DNA from: Clostridium sp. 1001271st1 H5
GTDB lineage: Bacteria > Bacillota > Clostridia > Lachnospirales > Lachnospiraceae
Reading direction: 5' to 3'
Assembly: GCF_005845215.1 (NCBI RefSeq)
Contig: NZ_SPHO01000023.1
Coordinates: 19,694-83,693 of the forward strand
DNA: 64,000 bases
The position numbers and the translations under genes are program-made. This document shows, piece by piece, positions 43,743 through 52,422 of this stretch. How positions within the stretch are numbered: position 1 is the first letter of the stretch; the number at the start of each line of letters is the position of its first letter. Below the pieces are notes generated by a model, which searched no databases, was not told where the DNA came from, and saw nothing but the letters and a program-made list of their open reading frames with translations.

Positions 43743-43819
43743 AAAAGCCGGCAGCAGCCATTGCGACAGGTGTTTCTGAAACTATCAGATGCCTTATAAG
43801 AATGGTTTGCCCGGCTTTT
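43743..43819 (+). terminator. Long-loop hairpin between dapA and modE-like gene
   Basis: Outer stem AAAAGCCGG/CCGGCTTTT (43743-43751 with 43811-43819) with a 59-nt loop holding an inner TCTGA-AACTA-TCAGA stem, followed by ATCTTTG. It may be a terminator for dapA or a leader element for the next gene. Confidence 0.5.
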
Positions 43820-43877
43820 ATCTTTGAGGACGTTATTCTTAAAAAAACATAACCAATCAGGAAAAGGGGGCATATCA

Positions 43878-44267
43878 TTGGAACAGAATCAGCTTCACTA
43901 TGGGCTATCACTGAAATTATATTTTGAAAATAAGGCATTCGGACCCGGCATGTCGGCATTGCTGAGGGGAGTGGAAACCACCGGTTCCCTTCAGGGGGCG
44001 GCCCAGGCCATGAACATGGCTTACAGCAAGGCATGGAAGATGCTAAAGGAGTCGGAAAAGGCATGGGGGTTCATGCTGACGGAGCGGGAGACAGGAGGCA
44101 GGGACGGAGGCGGCTCCACCCTGACGCCCCAGGCTATCCGGCTGTTGGAGGCATACGACGCCTTTATGGCTGAGACCAGGCAGGAGCTGGACCGGCTTTT
44201 TGAAACGCATTTTTCAAAGGAATGGGTGGAGGAGCTGAAGCAATCGGCTGAACAGGCAAAAGAATAA
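43878..44267 (+). CDS. ModE-like winged HTH regulator
   Basis: About 130 residues from TTG 43878. GGGGG lies upstream at roughly 10 nt; an alternative TTG at 43824 has no RBS. The LysR-type HTH of ModE is clear (MSALLRGVETTGSLQGAAQAMNMAYSKAWKMLKESE in parts). There is no C-terminal molybdate-binding domain, as in many short clostridial homologues. Paired with yqeB, it likely controls molybdenum enzyme genes such as xdh. Start codon uncertain. Confidence 0.82.
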   Translation: MEQNQLHYGLSLKLYFENKAFGPGMSALLRGVETTGSLQGAAQAMNMAYSKAWKMLKESEKAWGFMLTERETGGRDGGGSTLTPQAIRLLEAYDAFMAETRQELDRLFETHFSKEWVEELKQSAEQAKE

Positions 44268-44294
44268 TTTAAAATGGAAGGAAATGGATGTAAA

Positions 44295-45122
44295 ATGACG
44301 GAACGTACAAAACAACTGGTAATTGTCAGAGGAGGCGGTGATATTGCCACGGGTACCATCCACAAGCTTTGCCGCTGCGGATACCCGGTGCTGGTGCTGG
44401 AGTCGGGATATCCTTCGGCAATCCGCAGATGCGTAGCCTTTTCCGAAGCAGTATATGACGGTACGTCTGAGGTGGAGGGTATCACCTGCATCAAGGCTTC
44501 CGGGTATGAGGAAGCCTGCTCCATTATGGAACAGGGAGCAGTCCCTATCATGATTGACGAGAATTGCCAGGTGCTGGGGAAGGTGCGTCCATGGGCTTTG
44601 GTGGATGCCATTCTGGCAAAGAAGAATCTGGGAACCACCAGGGATATGGCGGACAAGACCATTGGACTGGGGCCCGGGTTCACGGCAGGACAGGATGTGG
44701 ACCTTGTGATAGAGACCATGAGAGGCCATAATCTGGGCCGCATCATTGGAAACGGAAAGGCGGCCCCCAATACCGGTGTTCCCGGAATTATCGGCGGCTA
44801 TGGGGCGGAGCGGGTTATCCATTCCCCGGCCAAAGGGATTTTCTTTGGCAGGTCCATGATTGGAGACATGGTGGAACAGGGACAGGCGATTGGCGTTATT
44901 GTGACCGGGCAGGGCGAGGTCACGGTGGAAGCATCCCTTACAGGGCTTTTGAGGGGAATTATAAAAGACGGATATCCCGTGGTAAAGGGATTTAAGATTG
45001 CCGACATAGACCCCAGAAAAAGTGAATATGAAAACTGCTTCACCATATCGGACAAGGCCAGATGCATCGCAGGCTCCGTGGTGGAGGGTCTGCAGATGCT
45101 GGAGGTGAAGCAGGGGTACTGA
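44295..45122 (+). CDS. yqeB: Selenium-dependent molybdenum hydroxylase maturation protein YqeB
   Basis: 275 residues from ATG 44295, with GGAAGGAAATGG upstream; ATG 44274 has no RBS. It belongs to the EF2563/YqeB family of the selenium-dependent molybdenum hydroxylase system: VIRGGGDIATG-type opening (VRGGGDIATGTIHKL), then the GLGPGFTAG and GYGAERVIHSPAKGI blocks. It is thought to help load selenium into Mo hydroxylases such as the xdh in this window. It follows the ModE-like gene by 27 bp. Confidence 0.9.
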   Translation: MTERTKQLVIVRGGGDIATGTIHKLCRCGYPVLVLESGYPSAIRRCVAFSEAVYDGTSEVEGITCIKASGYEEACSIMEQGAVPIMIDENCQVLGKVRPWALVDAILAKKNLGTTRDMADKTIGLGPGFTAGQDVDLVIETMRGHNLGRIIGNGKAAPNTGVPGIIGGYGAERVIHSPAKGIFFGRSMIGDMVEQGQAIGVIVTGQGEVTVEASLTGLLRGIIKDGYPVVKGFKIADIDPRKSEYENCFTISDKARCIAGSVVEGLQMLEVKQGY

Positions 45123-45131
45123 TTGGAAAAC

Positions 45132-45422
45132 CTATACGGCACAGACCGCGCATTTTTCTTCCAGGATTTCTGTGAGGGCTGTGCCGCTGCTGGTGTGACA
45201 GCGGACAATCTCCGTGCTGCTTCCCACTTCGTCCAGGGCGCAGCGTATCATCTTGTGGGATACGGTGTTGGTAAACAGGACCAGGAGGTCAGGACTGCCA
45301 ATCTGTTTGTCCAGGCTGGCGCTCATCTGGGTGAATACCTTTGCCTTACATTTGTAATTCTTGCAAATCTTTTTATATTGGCTTACCATGCGGTCATGGC
45401 CTCCGATAATGACAACGCTCAT
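45132..45422 (-). CDS. DUF2325 domain protein
   Basis: 96 residues from ATG 45422, preceded by AAAGGAGG; the longer upstream reading is rejected. MSVVIIGGHDRM and the central LVLFTNTVSHKM segment match DUF2325, a small fold found alone or fused in Firmicutes. Function unknown. Convergent with yqeB. Confidence 0.85.
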   Translation of the reverse strand: MSVVIIGGHDRMVSQYKKICKNYKCKAKVFTQMSASLDKQIGSPDLLVLFTNTVSHKMIRCALDEVGSSTEIVRCHTSSGTALTEILEEKCAVCAV

Positions 45423-45709
45423 GAAAATCCTCCTTTTGTGGTGTCCATATTGGTTAGTTAAAGCTAACTTCGTAATGACATAATACAATAATTCTGTAAA
45501 ATTGTCCAGCCCTGCACATGAGAAAGTTTATCATGTTTAAAGGGCGTATTTCCGGTCTTTGGCGGAAGGAAGCAGGAGAGGAGCCGGGGCAGAGGGCTGG
45601 GGTGAAAGACTCCGGCGAAAGGCCGCATTTTACAAACAGGGAAAAATGTGATATACTATATAAATACCCCGTTAACACTTGAACAGTATCTGTTCGGAAA
45701 GGTGGGAAT

Positions 45710-46207
45710 TTGTTTAAAAAAGGAGAATATATTCTCTATGGAACTGTAGGCGTATGCCAGGTGGAGGGCATATCGAAACCTGACTTCTCGAATAATGACA
45801 AGGTGTATTACAGCCTTGTGCCAAAGTTTGACCAGGATACCACCATCTATATACCGGTGGACAGTCCAAAGGTAAAGATGAGGGAAATCATGACCAGGCA
45901 GGAAGCAGAGCAGTTCATACTGGCACTGCCGTCTGTTGAAGGCAAGCAGTATGCAAACGATAAGGAACGGCCCCAGGTATACAGGCAGGTCCTTGAATCC
46001 GGCGATTGTCTGGAACTGGCCTCCATGATTAAGGAGATATCAGAGATGGAGCAGAACCGTAAGGGCAAGGGCAAGCCCCTGTCCATCCGGGAACGGGACG
46101 GCGTCAAGAGCGCCCGGAAACTGCTGTTTGGAGAGCTGGCCGCTGCCCTGAACATCTGCCCTGAGGAGATTCCTGACTATATTACCAGTCAGATTGGGGA
46201 AGCCTGA
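45710..46207 (+). CDS. CarD-family transcription regulator
   Basis: 165 residues from TTG 45710, with AAGGTGG 5-6 nt upstream. The N-terminal Tudor-like RNA-polymerase interaction domain (FKKGEYILYGTVGVCQVEGI) and a helical C-terminal domain are typical. CarD proteins act on RNA polymerase at the promoter. Firmicute homologues are small and poorly studied. Confidence 0.88.
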   Translation: MFKKGEYILYGTVGVCQVEGISKPDFSNNDKVYYSLVPKFDQDTTIYIPVDSPKVKMREIMTRQEAEQFILALPSVEGKQYANDKERPQVYRQVLESGDCLELASMIKEISEMEQNRKGKGKPLSIRERDGVKSARKLLFGELAAALNICPEEIPDYITSQIGEA

Positions 46208-46309
46208 TGAAGCCTGTGAAACATTTAACTATTTTCTTTTAGTCTGAACTGTGGTAAAATCTTGAGTTGGAAGAATCAGATTCTTAACTTGGGAAAGGCG
46301 GCAGGAGAG

Positions 46310-47014
46310 ATGAAAAAGAGTATGCGTACCCGTGGACAGATGTCGGAGGCTGTGTCAACGGGTATTTTTTTGACTTTATCCGGAGGTTTCCAGGATGCTT
46401 ATACGTATTACTGCAGGGGAAATGTGTTTGCCAATGCACAGACGGGAAATATTGTGCTCATGGGAAGCCATCTGGCTGCCAGGGAGTGGGCCATGGCTGT
46501 GCGCTATCTGGCTCCGGTCCTGGCTTTTGCAGGGGGCGTGTACATGGCAGAGCATGTGAAGCGGCTTCACCGGCAGGACCGGCGTTTTCATTGGAGGCAG
46601 CTGATTGTTGCCATTGAAATCACCCTGCTTTTTGCAGTGGGATTTCTGCCCCAGAGCATGAACATGGCAGCCAACATCATTGTCTCCTTTGTGTGCGCCC
46701 TTCAGGTCAATGCGTTCAGGAAAATCAAGGGAAGCCCCTATGCCACCACCATGTGCATCGGAAACCTGCGAAGCGCCACGGAAAACCTGTACTGGTACCG
46801 TCACACAGGCAAACAGGACCACCGGGACAAATTCATACGCTACTATGGGGTCATCGGCATATTTGCAGTGGGAGCTGTCATGGGAAGCGTGCTCACGGCG
46901 CATCTCAGGGAAAGGACCATATGGGTCAGCTGCGGGCTTTTGCTGGTCAGCTTCCTTATCATGTTCGTGAAAGAAGATATAGAAGGCGAAGAAATGGAGA
47001 CATATGGAAAATAA
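46310..47014 (+). CDS. YoaK/DUF1275 family membrane protein
   Basis: 234 residues from ATG 46310 (RBS CAGGAGAG); a TTG at 46262 is less likely. Six helices, with GGFQDAYTYYCRGNVFANAQTGNIVLMG typical of DUF1275, and the later MCIGNLRSATENLY. Function unknown; transport is often proposed. Its end overlaps the helicase start by 11 bp. Confidence 0.85.
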   Translation: MKKSMRTRGQMSEAVSTGIFLTLSGGFQDAYTYYCRGNVFANAQTGNIVLMGSHLAAREWAMAVRYLAPVLAFAGGVYMAEHVKRLHRQDRRFHWRQLIVAIEITLLFAVGFLPQSMNMAANIIVSFVCALQVNAFRKIKGSPYATTMCIGNLRSATENLYWYRHTGKQDHRDKFIRYYGVIGIFAVGAVMGSVLTAHLRERTIWVSCGLLLVSFLIMFVKEDIEGEEMETYGK

Positions 47015-48467
47015 AGAAAACAGGGAACCTGACAGCTGTTTCTGCGGGTACGGTTTATCCGTTGAAATCATGGAGGCATTGTCGCTGCTGGGGTATGAGC
47101 ATCCCACGAAGGTACAGGAGGAGGTGCTGCCCCAGGTGCTGGCAGGCAGGGATGTGGTGGTGCGCTCCCAGACAGGAACCGGCAAGACAGCTGCATTTGT
47201 CATCCCTTTGTGCCAGCAGATTGTCTGGGAGGAAAGCCTGCCCCAGGCCCTTGTGCTGGAGCCCAGCAGGGAGCTGGCCGTACAGGTGAGCCAGGAGATA
47301 TTCAGGATTGGCAGGAAAAAACGGCTGAAGGTGCCGGCCGTGTTCGGCGGCTTTCCCATTGACAAGCAGATACAGACACTGCGCCAGAAAACCCATATCG
47401 TGGTGGGCACCCCCGGACGTGTCATGGACCATGTGCGCCGGGGAAGCCTTAAGCTGACCGGCGTCAGATATCTGGTGATTGATGAGGCGGACCTGATGCT
47501 GGACATGGGATTCATGGATGAGGTCAGGCAGATAGCGGGGCTGCTTCCTGCAAAGCGGCAGACCCTTCTGTTTTCAGCCACCCTGGATGAGGATGTGAAG
47601 AATCTGGCAGAGGAAACAGTCAGGGACGGGGTGTCCATTTTCCTGGAACAGGAGGGAGAGGCCGCCCTTCCCATTGAGCAGTCCGTGTACGGCGTGCCGC
47701 AGGACCAGAAGTATACGGCATTTAAACGCATTCTCATGAAGGAGAATCCGGAGCGCTCCATGATATTCTGCGGAACCAGGGAAATGGTCCAGGTATTGTT
47801 TCAGAAGCTGAGAAGGGACAGGATATTCTGCGGCATGATTCACGGCGATATGGAGCAGAAGGAACGGCTTAAAAATGTGGATGCCTTCAGACGGGGAGGA
47901 TTCCGGTACCTGATTGCCACGGATGTGGCTGCCAGGGGAATTGATTTTGAAGATGTCAGCCTGGTGGTGAACTATGATTTCCCCATGGGAAGGGAGACTT
48001 ATGTGCACCGGATTGGGCGGACCGGAAGAAACGGCAGGACAGGCAGGGCCGTCAGCCTTGTGACTGAGGATGAGATGAGGACCCTGCATAAAGTGGAGGC
48101 CTACATGGGAGCATGCCTGCCGGTCCAGCCCTGCCCTGAGACAGGGGAAGAGGAGGAAAAGGCATTCTGGGCCCTTCAGAGAAAGAAGCCGGATTCCGGG
48201 TCCCATAAGGGGGAGAAGCTGGACCAGTCCATCACCAGACTCTCCATTGGAGGCGGACGCAAATCCAAAATGAGGTCCGGGGACATTGTGGGCGCTGTGT
48301 GCGGCATAGAGGGCGTGGATGCCGGTGACATAGGAATCATTGACATCAGGGAGAGCCTTACCTTTGTGGATATCATGAACCGGAAAGGCCCCCGGGTCCT
48401 GGAAGGACTTCAGAACAGGACCATTAAGGGGAAAATCAGGAAGGTGAGAATTACTTCGCACGGTTAA
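47004..48467 (+). CDS. DEAD-box RNA helicase, DbpA-like
   Basis: 487 residues. Helicase motifs: Q motif near the N-terminus, SQTGTGKT (Walker A), PSRELAVQ, GTPGR, DEAD (Walker B), SAT, ARGID and HRIGRTGR. The C-terminal domain (RLSIGGGRKSKMRSGDIVGAVCG, then DIGIIDI) is the DbpA RNA-binding domain that recognises 23S rRNA hairpin 92, so a ribosome-assembly role is likely. RBS GGAGA; overlaps the preceding gene. Confidence 0.93.
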   Translation: MENKENREPDSCFCGYGLSVEIMEALSLLGYEHPTKVQEEVLPQVLAGRDVVVRSQTGTGKTAAFVIPLCQQIVWEESLPQALVLEPSRELAVQVSQEIFRIGRKKRLKVPAVFGGFPIDKQIQTLRQKTHIVVGTPGRVMDHVRRGSLKLTGVRYLVIDEADLMLDMGFMDEVRQIAGLLPAKRQTLLFSATLDEDVKNLAEETVRDGVSIFLEQEGEAALPIEQSVYGVPQDQKYTAFKRILMKENPERSMIFCGTREMVQVLFQKLRRDRIFCGMIHGDMEQKERLKNVDAFRRGGFRYLIATDVAARGIDFEDVSLVVNYDFPMGRETYVHRIGRTGRNGRTGRAVSLVTEDEMRTLHKVEAYMGACLPVQPCPETGEEEEKAFWALQRKKPDSGSHKGEKLDQSITRLSIGGGRKSKMRSGDIVGAVCGIEGVDAGDIGIIDIRESLTFVDIMNRKGPRVLEGLQNRTIKGKIRKVRITSHG

Positions 48468-49129
48468 ATTCCTTTATTCTCAGACTGTCGGGAAGATGCA
48501 TCATATGATGGCGCGTCAGCGGCAGCAATATGAGTCCTGCCACTGTATGGCGGCCCCAGAAATTCCTGAGCCATATGGACTGCCTGGCCTCCAGCAGACC
48601 GCCTTCGCTGACCAGCCGTCCCAGGCTCTCTTCGCTGGGTTTCCGTTTCATATCACCGGGGGTCAGGGCATTTAATATCCTGCGTGTCCGGCACCCCACC
48701 GCGTTTCGGTAATGTATCAGCTCCTGCTTGTTTACCTGCCGGCTAAAGCCGATGATTTCCTCATCCGTCATGGCGTTGCCGGTGTCCTTTACGGAAACCT
48801 GCAGCCTGTCCATCCAGTCATCATTGAATATTTGGGATGATTCTGCTATGAGGAGATTGGCAGTCAAATCTTCGATTCTTGCAATGTGCCACAGATGCCA
48901 GGCTATGGTTTCATCTTTTTCAGTGGGCATTACGCTGTAATCCTGGTCCGTTAATCCATCCAGTATCTCGTCGCAGTAGGTGGGAACAGCGCTGGCGGAA
49001 ACAATGCCGGTGTGTGATTCCATGGATGTTAAGGGCCAGTTCAATGGCAGGACCAAAATTCCTGGTTGATTTTATGAGTTTGCGCAGCTGGTCTATCCGG
49101 GTGTTGTAATCGTTTTCAATGTCTGTCAT
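48451..49129 (-). pseudogene. DinB-like protein, frameshifted
   Basis: The natural start is ATG 49129 (RBS AAGGAGG), giving MTDIENDYNTRIDQLRK up to NFGPAIELALNIH. The frame then fails near 49020-49030, and the remainder (TGIVSASAVPTYCDEILDGL, HLWHIARIEDL, HHMMH) continues in another frame to 48451. The histidines of HLWHIAR and HHMMH are the DinB/YfiT-type metal ligands. One base lost or gained at the ATCCATGGAATCACAC site would restore it. It may be a true mutation, a sequencing error, or reinitiation at the overlapping ATG 49022. Its 3' end overlaps the helicase gene end by 17 bp. Confidence 0.75.
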
Positions 49130-49251
49130 ATCTATAGCCTCCTTACTGTTATTCAATGCATCATTCTGCTAATCAATACATCATCCAGCCATCTGGAATT
49201 AATTGTAAATTCGGGCTGTTTCCGGACTATCATATATATCATAACACTTCT

Positions 49252-49275
49252 AATATGACATAAGGCTGTCATATT
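49252..49275. promoter_or_regulatory. Perfect 9-bp inverted repeat upstream of Xdh FAD gene
   Basis: AATATGACA-TAAGGC-TGTCATATT in the 328-bp gap between the DinB-like gene and the FAD subunit gene. A T-rich stretch follows on the plus strand, but no plus-strand gene ends nearby, so an operator is as likely as a terminator. The rest of the gap holds no gene. Confidence 0.5.
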
Positions 49276-49457
49276 TATTTTTTTCCGTTTTCTGTCCCTG
49301 CGGGCCGTCCATGGGAAACAGAGATAATAGGTGTAGCAATTGCAACATCTGTGGTATACACTTCTGGCAAGCGGACGCATTTCCTTTTACAATCATGATA
49401 CAGGGAGAACGTAACAAATAACAGGCAATATAAGGAAATGTAAGGAGGAAAACGTAA

Positions 49458-50324
49458 ATGGTATTACCTCAATTCGAGTATCTGGCTCCTAAGACCATAG
49501 GGGAGGCGTGCAATCTGCTCCTTGAGCTTGGAAGCACAGCCAAGGTCATGGCAGGCGCCACGGACCTGATTCCGCCAATGAAAGACAAGGCCATATTACC
49601 AGAGTATATCATTGACCTTAAGAAAATTCCAGGTATGGATTATCTGGAATACGACCACAGGGAAGGTTTGAAAATAGGGGCGCTGACAACCCTGCGGACC
49701 ATTGAGACATCGCCTCTTGTCAAAGAAAAAAATCCGGCGGTGGCCCATGCTGCCAAGGTAGTGGCATCCACACAAATCAGGACAAAGGGCACCATGGCAG
49801 GCAATATCTGCAATGCATCCCCATCCTGTGATTCAGCCCCCAACCTTCTGGCTCAGGGAGCTAAGATATTGGTCCAGGGACCGGATAAGGACAGGGTCAT
49901 TAAAATCGAAGACTTTTTCCTGGGCGTCAAGAAGACTTCCCTGGAGCCCGGGGAAATCGTAACAGGCATTGTGATTCCGCCCCTGGCCGGGAACGAGAGG
50001 GCCGCATACATAAAACACGCTGTCAGAAAGGCCATGGACCTGGCCATCATTGGCGTTGCAGTCAAAATCAAGGTGGAAGACGGCGTGTGCACAGATGCCA
50101 GGATTGCCCTGGGCGCGGTTGCGGCCACGCCGATTCGGGCGCCCAGGGCAGAGGAAGCCCTGATTGGAAAGGCCCTTACCGATGAAGTGATTGTGAAGGC
50201 ATCGGAGGAAGCAATGAATTCCTGTCATCCAATTTCTGATATCCGCGCGTCAGCCGAATACAGGAAGGATATGATTCGCGTGTTTACAAAACGTGCCATT
50301 AAGCAGGCCATGGAATGCTCATAA
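49458..50324 (+). CDS. xdhB: Xanthine dehydrogenase FAD-binding subunit
   Basis: 288 residues, the normal size for the FAD chain of three-subunit molybdenum hydroxylases. GSTAKVMAGATDLIP and the TIRTKGTMAGNICNASPSCDSAP-like block bind FAD. It transfers electrons from the 2Fe-2S clusters to NAD. RBS AAGGAGG. An RBS and ATG for a next gene follow at once, but that gene is cut off by the mobile element. It is far from the fused xdh gene, so it may serve a second enzyme. Confidence 0.92.
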   Translation: MVLPQFEYLAPKTIGEACNLLLELGSTAKVMAGATDLIPPMKDKAILPEYIIDLKKIPGMDYLEYDHREGLKIGALTTLRTIETSPLVKEKNPAVAHAAKVVASTQIRTKGTMAGNICNASPSCDSAPNLLAQGAKILVQGPDKDRVIKIEDFFLGVKKTSLEPGEIVTGIVIPPLAGNERAAYIKHAVRKAMDLAIIGVAVKIKVEDGVCTDARIALGAVAATPIRAPRAEEALIGKALTDEVIVKASEEAMNSCHPISDIRASAEYRKDMIRVFTKRAIKQAMECS

Positions 50325-50369
50325 GTGGCCGCTGCACAAAATGCTTATAACTAGGAGGGAGACGGGAAC

Positions 50370-50381
50370 ATGAAAAGCTGA
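50370..50381 (+). pseudogene. Truncated start of gene downstream of xdhB
   Basis: AGGAGGGA followed by ATG AAA AGC TGA: a well-formed translation start that stops after three codons. By operon logic it is the 2Fe-2S subunit gene of the Xdh complex, interrupted by the element entering at or near here. The junction is within about 50373-50460. Confidence 0.55.
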
Positions 50382-50477
50382 CGTTAGATAACGATACTTT
50401 TGAAAACACTGGAAAATCAAGGTTTTTCGAGCGACGGACAAGCAGGGTATTGTACTAAAAACTGAATACGACGCAGA

Positions 50478-50526
50478 AGCGGCGTTTCTTACTCTCTACA
50501 TGGGAGAACAGGAACGCCGCTTTTTT
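50478..50526 (+). terminator. Terminator near element left end
   Basis: Stem AGCGGCGTT/AACGCCGCT (50478-50486 with 50513-50521) followed by TTTTTT. It would stop host transcription entering from xdhB. Confidence 0.8.
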
Positions 50527-50536
50527 CATGCCCTTT

Positions 50537-50648
50537 GTTACGCAGTAGGGGCAGAAAAAGCCTTGCTACAAGCGGTTTTCCGGGCGCGTATCTGGTGCGG
50601 AAAGGGATTTATACCTTATCCCCCGAAACCGCGCTTCTACTGCGTAAC
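50537..50648 (+). repeat. Long inverted repeat before first element gene
   Basis: A perfect 12-bp pair GTTACGCAGTAG/CTACTGCGTAAC (50537-50548 with 50637-50648) encloses 88 bp with further partial pairing (AAGCGGTTTTC near 50570 against GAAACCGCGCTT near 50625). It ends just before the RBS of the DUF6017 gene, so it may be a leader RNA structure. Confidence 0.6.
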
Positions 50649-50675
50649 AAATCCAAAGCAAAGGAGTTATGAACT

Positions 50676-51659
50676 ATGGCAGTTTTCAGAGTGGAACGGA
50701 ACAAGGGCTACACCGTAATGAGCAACCACCACCTACGCAACAAGGAGCTTTCCCTAAAGGCAAAGGGGCTGTTGTCGCAAATGCTGTCACTCCCCGAAGA
50801 TTGGGACTACACCTTGAAAGGCTTATCCCTTATCAACCGGGAGAAGATAGACGCTATCCGCGAAGCCATTAAGGAGCTTGAACGCGCCGGGTATATCGTC
50901 CGTTCAAGGGAGCGCGACGAGAAAGGACGCTTGCGGGGCGCGGACTATGTGATATTCGAGCAGCCGCAGCCGCCTACGCCGGATTTACCTACATTGGAAA
51001 ATCCAACATTGGATAATCCAACACAGGAAAAACCTACATTGGAAAAACCTACGTTGGAAAATCCAACGCAATTAAATAAAGATATACAAAGAACTGACTT
51101 ACCAAAAAAAGAAAAAATAATTACTGATGAACAAAGTACCCATTCCATTCCTATCCTTTCCCCTAACCCCTCTCCTTGCAGAGAAGCGGCTACGCCGCCG
51201 GAACGGAAAGGAACGGAAGCGGCAGCACAGAGCGCAGTTGATATATACCGGGAAATCATCAAGGACAATATCGACTACCACATTCTCAAACAGGACATGA
51301 AGTTTGACAGTGACAGGCTTGACGAGATTGTAGACCTCATGCTTGAAACCGTATGCACCGCCAGAAAGCGGGTACGGATTGCGGGGGACGACTACCCGGC
51401 AGAGCTTGTGAAGTCAAAGTTTATGAAACTGGACGGCGAGCATATCCGCTTTGTGCTTGACTGTATGCGGGAGAACACAACGAAAATCCGCAACATCAAG
51501 CAATATCTGAAAGCAGCCCTTTTCAACGCCCCGTCCACTATCGGCAATTATTACACTTCCCTTGTCGCCCATGACATGGCAAGCGGCGCACTGTCACCGA
51601 AGAAGCCGCAGTACGGCGACCCGGACTATTATTCATGCAAACCGGGCGAAAGCCTGTAA
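50676..51659 (+). CDS. DUF6017/HTH replication-type protein of the element
   Basis: 327 residues. The N-terminal winged-helix region (MAVFRVERNKGYTVMSNHHLRNKELSLKAKGLLSQMLSLP in parts) resembles RepA-N/DnaD-like initiator domains. A repetitive proline-rich linker follows at about residues 105-132, then a C-terminal DUF6017 domain (IYREIIKDNIDYHIL; YLKAALFNAP). It is typically the first gene of Tn1549-like elements. Function is probably replication or regulation of the element. Confidence 0.85.
   Translation: MAVFRVERNKGYTVMSNHHLRNKELSLKAKGLLSQMLSLPEDWDYTLKGLSLINREKIDAIREAIKELERAGYIVRSRERDEKGRLRGADYVIFEQPQPPTPDLPTLENPTLDNPTQEKPTLEKPTLENPTQLNKDIQRTDLPKKEKIITDEQSTHSIPILSPNPSPCREAATPPERKGTEAAAQSAVDIYREIIKDNIDYHILKQDMKFDSDRLDEIVDLMLETVCTARKRVRIAGDDYPAELVKSKFMKLDGEHIRFVLDCMRENTTKIRNIKQYLKAALFNAPSTIGNYYTSLVAHDMASGALSPKKPQYGDPDYYSCKPGESL
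50988..51071 (+). repeat. 15-bp coding tandem repeats (PTLEN units)
   Basis: Five units of the type PTLEN/PTLDN/PTQEK and a partial sixth encode a flexible linker inside the DUF6017 protein. Confidence 0.85.
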
Positions 51660-51682
51660 AACAACAAAAGGAGGATTTTATT

Positions 51683-51904
51683 ATGGCACAGAAAATGACA
51701 GGAGCATTGGTATTTGACGAGCGCACCGACCGTTACGACATTCGCTTTGACTTAAACAGCTACTATGGCGGGCTGCATTGTGGAGAATGTTTTGACGTAT
51801 TCGTGCGGGGCAAGTGGAAGCCGACCCGGATTGAGTACGGCGACAACTGGTATCTTGTGGGTATCAGAGCCGAGGACTTGAACGGGCTGCGGGTGCGTAT
51901 CTGA
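51683..51904 (+). CDS. DUF5348 protein
   Basis: 73 residues from ATG 51683 (RBS AAAGGAGG). FDERTDRYDIRFDLNSYYGGLHCGE and WYLVGI match the small DUF5348 proteins of conjugative elements. Function unknown. Part of the DUF6017-DUF5348-PcfB-VirD4 run. Confidence 0.85.
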   Translation: MAQKMTGALVFDERTDRYDIRFDLNSYYGGLHCGECFDVFVRGKWKPTRIEYGDNWYLVGIRAEDLNGLRVRI

Positions 51905-51945
51905 CCGCCGCCCCATAAAGAAACGCGAAAGGAGGACGCGACAAA

Positions 51946-52422
51946 TTGCAGGACGAAGTAAACGAAAAGACCATAGCCCTTTACATCAAGACCGGGAAGC
52001 TGACCGCCCAGACGCTCCAAAAGGCAATGAAAGCCATACTGTCAAAGGGAAAAAAGCAGCTTTCCAAACCGCCACAGGGCAAGCAGAGCTTAAAGCAGCT
52101 TATGAAGCAGAACGCGGGCGTTTCCAACATTGAGATTACCGAGGGCAATATCAAAGCCTTTGAGAGTACGGCGAAAAAGTACGGTATCGACTTTGCGCTG
52201 AAAAAGGACGCGACGGAAAGCCCGCCCCGCTATCTGGTTTTCTTCAAGGGGCGGGACGCGGACGTGCTGACCGCAGCCTTTAAGGAATTTTCCGCAAAAA
52301 AGCTGACACAGGAGAAAAAGCCCTCAATCCGAAAGCTGCTCTCTACCCTCAAAGAAGCTGCACAGGGCAGAAACGCGGAACGGGCAAAGGTCAAGAACAA
52401 GGACAGGGAGGTATCGCTATGA
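51946..52422 (+). CDS. PcfB family conjugation accessory protein
   Basis: 158 residues from TTG 51946 (RBS AAAGGAGG). The DUF3801/PcfB family is seen in GNIKAFESTAKKYGIDFALKKD and LVFFKGRDADVLTAAFKEF. PcfB works with the coupling protein at the conjugation pore. Its stop overlaps the VirD4 start by 4 bp (ATGA), indicating coupled translation. Confidence 0.88.
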   Translation: MQDEVNEKTIALYIKTGKLTAQTLQKAMKAILSKGKKQLSKPPQGKQSLKQLMKQNAGVSNIEITEGNIKAFESTAKKYGIDFALKKDATESPPRYLVFFKGRDADVLTAAFKEFSAKKLTQEKKPSIRKLLSTLKEAAQGRNAERAKVKNKDREVSL

